From assembly GCA_902476475.1 (NCBI GenBank), contig CABSDO010000082.1:1-9158 (forward strand): DNA of 9,158 bases, given 5' to 3'. The DNA comes from an uncultured Collinsella sp. (GTDB lineage Bacteria; Actinomycetota; Coriobacteriia; Coriobacteriales; Coriobacteriaceae). Positions 5,827-9,158 of the stretch are shown here, piece by piece. The notes beneath the pieces were generated by a model. The model saw only the letters and a list, made by a program, of their open reading frames with translations. It did no database searches and was not told the DNA's origin. How positions within the stretch are numbered: the first letter of the stretch is position 1; the number at the start of each line of letters is the position of its first letter. The translations under genes were made by a program, and so were the position numbers.

Positions 5827-5862
5827 GCCACGCAACCGAGCAGTCGGTTGCGTGGCTTTTTT
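5827..5862 (+). terminator. Strong factor-independent terminator in the leader of the permease gene
   Basis: GCCACGCAACCGA (5827-5839) pairs without mismatch with TCGGTTGCGTGGC (5844-5856), a 13-bp stem with loop GCAG, followed at once by six T (5857-5862). It works only on the plus strand, yet no plus-strand gene ends between 2803 and here. The simplest readings are premature termination in the leader of the permease-bgl cluster, or the end of an unannotated small RNA. GCGTGG (5794-5799) could pair with CCACGC (5828-5833) in the left arm and so act as an antiterminator. Confidence 0.85.
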
Positions 5863-5912
5863 CGTCTTGGCAGCAGGTACCACATGCGCTACCAGAAGAC
5901 CGCACGAGCCCA

Positions 5913-5975
5913 CCTTCCGACTGCAAGGAACAGACGCACGAGATGTGCGTCTGCAAGACAGCAGACGGAAGGGAG
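5913..5975 (+). promoter_or_regulatory. Nested hairpin that covers the permease Shine-Dalgarno
   Basis: CCTTCCG (5913-5919) pairs with CGGAAGG (5966-5972); after an A-A mismatch CTGC (5921-5924) pairs with GCAG (5961-5964). After an internal loop, CAGACGCAC (5931-5939) pairs with GTGCGTCTG (5945-5953) around GAGAT. The Shine-Dalgarno AAGGGAG (5969-5975) of the gene starting at 5980 lies partly inside the outer stem, so the fold would hide the ribosome binding site. This fits translational control; the signal is unknown. Confidence 0.6.
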
Positions 5976-5979
5976 CCTA

Positions 5980-6960
5980 ATGGCAGGAACTAACACAATC
6001 AAACAACAAGCCGCCGGGGCAGGAGCCACGGGCGCGAGACAGGCCAAGGCGGCGCTCCAGGTCTTTGCGGGCGGCGCCTGCTACGGCGCGATGGCCACGA
6101 CCTACAAGCTCGCCTACGCCGCGGGCTTCACCTCGGCGCAGGGGGGGGCGAGCCAGGCGTGGTTCGGCTGCCTCTTCTTCGCCCTCGCCACGCTCGCGGG
6201 CCACGCGCTCGGGCACCGCTGGCAGCGCGTGGGCTGGAAACTCGCCCTTAAGCTCATGGGCCTGGGAGCCCTCACCTGTCTCACCTCAATCCTCTATTGC
6301 TACGCCATGAGCGTGCTGCCCGCCCCGGTGGCGCTCACGCTCCTCTTCCAGTTCACGTGGCTGGGGCTCGTGTGGCAGACCGTCATGACGCGCCGACCGC
6401 CGAGGCCCCTCCAAGTAGTCTCCGCCTTGGTCATCGTCTTCGGAACGGTGTTCGCCAGCGGCGTCTACAAGACCGGCATCACCGGGTACGACCCCGTGGC
6501 CCTGCTCTGCGCGCTGGGGGCGGCCGTGTCCTGCTCCCTCTTTGTCACCCTCTCCGGCAAGGTCGAGGCCCCCTGCTCGTCCGAGCAGCGTGGCGTCATC
6601 GTATGCGCGGGCTCCGTGGTCATGTCGCTCACAGTGTGCCCGGACTACGTCGTCTCGGGCGTCCTCGCCCAGGGCATCCTACCCTTTGCCGTCATCGCCG
6701 GCTTCTTTGGCATGCTCTGCCCGGTCCTGCTCTTCGGCATGGGCTCTCCGCACCTGCCTGCGGGCCTCTCCACTGTCATGGCCGCCGCGGAACTCCCCGC
6801 CGGCCTGCTCATCGCCATGATCGTCCTCGGCGAGCCGCTCGGCGTCGTCGAGGGGCTGGGCGTCGCCATCATCCTCGCCGGCGTGTGCCTGGCACAGGTC
6901 CCCTCCCTGCTTGGAGGCCGGGAGGTACGTCGCGCCGCCGCAGGACAAGCCGTCAGCTAG
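5980..6960 (+). CDS. DMT superfamily (EamA-type) permease
   Basis: A 326-residue inner-membrane protein with about ten hydrophobic segments (near residues 25-48, 58-76, 90-110, 115-135, 146-163, 171-191, 204-224, 232-254, 262-284 and 288-308), the normal plan of drug/metabolite transporters made of two EamA halves. The end of the second half, ELPAGLLIAMIVLGEPLGVV (271-290), is typical. Members export or import amino acids, nucleotides, sugars or drugs; the substrate cannot be read here. I chose ATG 5980, preceded by AAGGGAG at 4-base spacing; the longer reading from TTG 5776 runs through a terminator and is not supported. A run of eight G (6141-6148) lies in the coding region at codons 54-57. 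It precedes bglA by 122 bases on the same strand and has a distinctly GC-rich third position. Confidence 0.85.
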   Translation: MAGTNTIKQQAAGAGATGARQAKAALQVFAGGACYGAMATTYKLAYAAGFTSAQGGASQAWFGCLFFALATLAGHALGHRWQRVGWKLALKLMGLGALTCLTSILYCYAMSVLPAPVALTLLFQFTWLGLVWQTVMTRRPPRPLQVVSALVIVFGTVFASGVYKTGITGYDPVALLCALGAAVSCSLFVTLSGKVEAPCSSEQRGVIVCAGSVVMSLTVCPDYVVSGVLAQGILPFAVIAGFFGMLCPVLLFGMGSPHLPAGLSTVMAAAELPAGLLIAMIVLGEPLGVVEGLGVAIILAGVCLAQVPSLLGGREVRRAAAGQAVS

Positions 6961-6974
6961 TCACCCCTTCACAG

Positions 6975-7064
6975 GCGGCCCGCGCGCATCAGGGAAAGGG
7001 CCACGGGCCCGGCGCGCGAGGCCGCAAGGACGTTATAAAGCGTCCCCCGCAGAGATGGGGGCGC
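6975..7064 (+). repeat. Two strong GC hairpins between permease and bglA
   Basis: GCGGCCCGCGCGC (6975-6987) pairs with 7012-7025 with one bulged A (7019), enclosing a small hairpin GGGCC (6998-7002) with GGCCC (7006-7010). A second hairpin pairs GCG-CCCCC (7040-7042, 7044-7048; T7043 bulged) with GGGGGCGC (7057-7064), ending 7 bases before the Shine-Dalgarno of bglA. No T-run follows either, so they look more like mRNA stability or processing structures than a terminator. Confidence 0.5.
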
Positions 7065-7082
7065 CAGAGAGAAGGAGGCACC

Positions 7083-8513
7083 ATGCCATTTCCAAAAGGG
7101 TTCCTTTGGGGAGGAGCCACCGCCGCCAACCAATGCGAGGGAGGTTATGACGAGGGCGGCCGCGGCCTTGCCAACGTCGACGTCATCCCACACGGGCCGG
7201 AGCGCAACGACGTAAGCCGCGGCCTGAGGCGCATGCTCGACTTTGAGCCCGGGTACTACTACCCGGCCCAGACGGGCATCGACTTCTACCACCACTACCG
7301 CGAAGACATAGCCCTCTTCGCGGAGATGGGCTTTAAGGTCTTTCGCCTCTCCATCGCCTGGAGCCGCATCTTCCCCAATGGCGACGAGGAAGAGCCCAAC
7401 GAGGCCGGGCTCGCCTTCTACGAGGACGTGTTCCGCTGCTGCCGCGAGCACGGGATCGAGCCCCTCGTGACCATCACGCACTTCGACTGCCCCATCCACC
7501 TCGTCAAGAAGTACGGCGCCTGGCGAAACCGCACCCTTATCGAGCTCTACAAGCGGCTTGTGACGGTGCTCTTCAACCGCTACCGCGGCCTCGTGCGCTG
7601 GTGGATCACGTTCAACGAGATGAACATGATCTTGCACCGTCCCTTCATGGGTGCCGGCATCGTCCTCGAGCCCGGGGAGAATGCCCGCGAGGCCGAGTAC
7701 CGCGCCGCACACAACGAGCTCGTGGCGAGCGCCTGGGCCACCAAGATCGCCCACGAGGTCGATCCGGAGAACAAGGTGGGCTGCATGCTCGCCGCGGGAA
7801 GCTACTACCCCTACTCCTGTCGTCCCGAGGACGTTCGCGCGGCACAGGTCAAAAACCAGGAGGACCTCTTCTTCGTGGACGTGCAGGCGCGCGGTCGCTA
7901 CCCCGGCTACGCGCTCAAGATGCTCGAGCGCGAGGGCATCGACGTGGGCATGACCGCCGAGGACGAGCGCATCCTTGCGGAGAACACCGTCGACTTCATC
8001 TCGTTTAGCTACTACTCCTCGCGCTGCACCGCGGGCGACCCCGACTCCGTGGGCGGCGTCGCCGAGGGTAACGCCTTCGCCGGCGTGGAGAACCCCTACG
8101 TGCGCACGAGCGACTGGGGCTGGGTCATCGACCCGCTGGGATTCCGCATCACGATCAACGACCTCTGGGACCGCTACCAGAAGCCGCTCTTTGTGGTGGA
8201 GAACGGCCTCGGCGCCTATGACGAGGTGCTCCCCGACGGCACGATCGAGGACGACTACCGCATCGCCTACCTGCGCGAGCACATCGAGGCCATGCGCGAC
8301 GCCATCGAGCAGGACGGCGTCGAGATGCTCGGCTACACCACCTGGGGGCCGATCGACCTCGTGAGCGCGGGCTCCGGCGAGATGGAGAAGCGCTACGGCT
8401 TCATCTACGTGGACCGCGACAACCTGGGCAACGGCACGCTCGAGCGCAGGCGCAAGAAGAGCTTCTACTGGTATCAACAGGCCATCGCCACCAACGGAGG
8501 CGACCTGGGCTAG
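7083..8513 (+). CDS. bglA: GH1 6-phospho-beta-glucosidase
   Basis: A 476-residue cytoplasmic glycoside hydrolase of family 1. It cleaves 6-phospho-beta-glucosides (from cellobiose, salicin, arbutin and similar) made by PTS uptake to glucose 6-phosphate and the aglycone or sugar. The N-terminus FPKGFLWGGATAANQCEGGY is the family opening. The acid/base is E179 in TFNEMN and the nucleophile is E373 in FVVENGLG. Phosphate selectivity is shown by the loop SAGSGEMEKRYGF (428-440), with S428, K436 and Y438 at the places of the Ser-Lys-Tyr set known in 6-phospho enzymes. Length is normal. ATG 7083 follows AAGGAGG (7072-7078) at 4-base spacing. The gap to the next gene is 31 bases, so it forms an operon with the PTS permease. 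The symbol is a family-based choice; ascB- or bglH-type names would also be defensible. Confidence 0.93.
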   Translation: MPFPKGFLWGGATAANQCEGGYDEGGRGLANVDVIPHGPERNDVSRGLRRMLDFEPGYYYPAQTGIDFYHHYREDIALFAEMGFKVFRLSIAWSRIFPNGDEEEPNEAGLAFYEDVFRCCREHGIEPLVTITHFDCPIHLVKKYGAWRNRTLIELYKRLVTVLFNRYRGLVRWWITFNEMNMILHRPFMGAGIVLEPGENAREAEYRAAHNELVASAWATKIAHEVDPENKVGCMLAAGSYYPYSCRPEDVRAAQVKNQEDLFFVDVQARGRYPGYALKMLEREGIDVGMTAEDERILAENTVDFISFSYYSSRCTAGDPDSVGGVAEGNAFAGVENPYVRTSDWGWVIDPLGFRITINDLWDRYQKPLFVVENGLGAYDEVLPDGTIEDDYRIAYLREHIEAMRDAIEQDGVEMLGYTTWGPIDLVSAGSGEMEKRYGFIYVDRDNLGNGTLERRRKKSFYWYQQAIATNGGDLG

Positions 8514-8544
8514 CCGCCCGGGCAATATCACTAAGGAGAAAATA

Positions 8545-9158
8545 ATGGCTGAAAAATACGACGACCTGGCCAGATCCATACTCGAGAACGTAGGCGGCGC
8601 CGAGAACGTCGCCAGCGTCGCGCACTGCATCACGCGCGTGCGCTTCAAGCTCAAGGACGAGTCCCGCGCCAACACGGCCAAGATTGAGACCCTCAAGGGC
8701 GTCATCCAGGTCATCCAGGCCAACGGCCAGTACCAGGTGGTCGTGGGTAACATCGTCGAGGACGTCTACGACGCGGTCATGGAGGCCGGCAACTTCTCGA
8801 GCGGCGCAAGCGCTGACGACGAGCCCCAGGGCGATAAGACCGTTGCCTCCGTCATCATCGACCTCATCTCTGGCATCTTCCAGCCCATCCTGGGACCGCT
8901 TGCCGCCGCAGGCATCATGAAGGGACTGCTTGCCCTCATCACCTACTTCGTCCCGGCCTTTGCAAACGACGGCCTCTACACGCTGCTCTACACCGTGGCT
9001 GACGGCTTCTTCTACTTCCTTCCCGTCGCCCTGGCGTTCAGTGCCGCGCGCAAGTTCCGCATGAACGAGTTCACCGGCGTGGCAATCGGCGTGGCGCTCC
9101 TCTACCCGACGATGGTCGCCCTGACCTCGGGCGAGGCGCTCGGCAGCATCGACCTCGG
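8545..9158 (+). CDS. Beta-glucoside PTS permease EIIBC, N-terminal part (runs off the right edge)
   Basis: The first 204 codons of a PTS enzyme II of the beta-glucoside (BglF/BglP) family, which imports and phosphorylates beta-glucosides. Residues 1-85 are the EIIB domain (YDDLARSILENVGGAENV, then HCITRVRFKLKD), with the phospho-accepting Cys28 in HCITRVRF and the usual end GQYQVVVGNIVEDVY (61-75). A charged linker (about 86-98) leads to EIIC membrane segments, seen at IIDLISGIFQPILGPLAAAG (104-123), LYTLLYTVADGFFYFLPVAL (144-163) and TGVAIGVALLYPTMVAL (177-193). Full members are about 620 residues with, or 480 without, a C-terminal EIIA; which applies is not visible. ATG 8545 follows AAGGAG (8533-8538) at 6-base spacing. 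No BglG/LicT antiterminator gene lies in the window. Confidence 0.93.
   Translation, partial: MAEKYDDLARSILENVGGAENVASVAHCITRVRFKLKDESRANTAKIETLKGVIQVIQANGQYQVVVGNIVEDVYDAVMEAGNFSSGASADDEPQGDKTVASVIIDLISGIFQPILGPLAAAGIMKGLLALITYFVPAFANDGLYTLLYTVADGFFYFLPVALAFSAARKFRMNEFTGVAIGVALLYPTMVALTSGEALGSIDL

Noticed and set aside
5681..5862. BglG/LicT antiterminator target in the leader
   Set aside because: I compared the bases before the terminator with the known target pattern (GGATTGTTACTG...GCAAAACC) and found no convincing match.
5776..5979. 68-codon N-terminal extension of the permease from a TTG
   Set aside because: It would be translated through a strong terminator and a hairpin, is not hydrophobic like the family, and ATG 5980 has a good ribosome site.
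6297..7082. 262-codon upstream extension of the GH1 frame
   Set aside because: It overlaps the permease in another frame, is Arg/Pro/His-rich, and the family N-terminus begins exactly at ATG 7083 with a strong AAGGAGG.
6969..8753. 594-codon minus-strand frame opposite bglA and the PTS gene
   Set aside because: It is the mirror of two clear genes; GC-rich third positions remove stops on the other strand. The product is low in complexity and matches no family I know.

Overview
The window looks like chromosomal DNA of a Coriobacteriia actinobacterium, most likely Collinsella or a close relative. That is an inference from gene content, codon use and the style of intergenic palindromes; no database was searched. 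It holds seven complete protein genes and two genes cut by the window ends. No rRNA, tRNA, CRISPR array or transposase gene was seen.

Layout. (1) 1-345, minus: the N-terminal third of phosphate acetyltransferase (pta). (2) 346-576: a divergent spacer with a short hairpin and a dyad that puts a TATAAT on each strand. (3) 577-2803, plus: a two-gene operon of UDP-galactopyranose mutase (glf) and an overlapping family 2 glycosyltransferase, suggesting synthesis of a galactofuranose-containing surface glycan. (4) 2804-3175: a spacer between convergent genes filled by two very large nested hairpins. Their inner cores are the same element in opposite orientation, and the stem bases co-vary. (5) 3176-5398, minus: a DJ-1/PfpI protein, a Maf nucleotide pyrophosphatase translationally coupled to it (ATGA overlap), and, after a 100-base gap with a weak terminator, a P1/DmpA-NylC-type self-cleaving peptidase. 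(6) 5399-5979: a 581-base spacer with a minus promoter, two inverted copies of a second palindromic repeat, a strong plus-strand terminator with no gene in front of it, and a hairpin that covers the ribosome binding site of the next gene. (7) 5980-9158, plus: a DMT/EamA permease, a GH1 6-phospho-beta-glucosidase and the start of a beta-glucoside PTS permease (EIIBC).

Function. In the last cluster, PTS permease and GH1 enzyme form a standard pair: the permease phosphorylates a beta-glucoside as it enters, and the hydrolase cuts the 6-phosphate product. The DMT permease in front is an unusual partner, and its leader carries two signs of expression control (a leader terminator and a hidden Shine-Dalgarno). 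By eye this cluster is richer in G+C, especially at third codon positions, than the glf region, so it may have a different history or expression level.

The most interesting material is non-coding: the paired nested hairpins at 2836-3163, the paired 45-base palindromes at 5533-5658, and the leader of the permease-bgl cluster.
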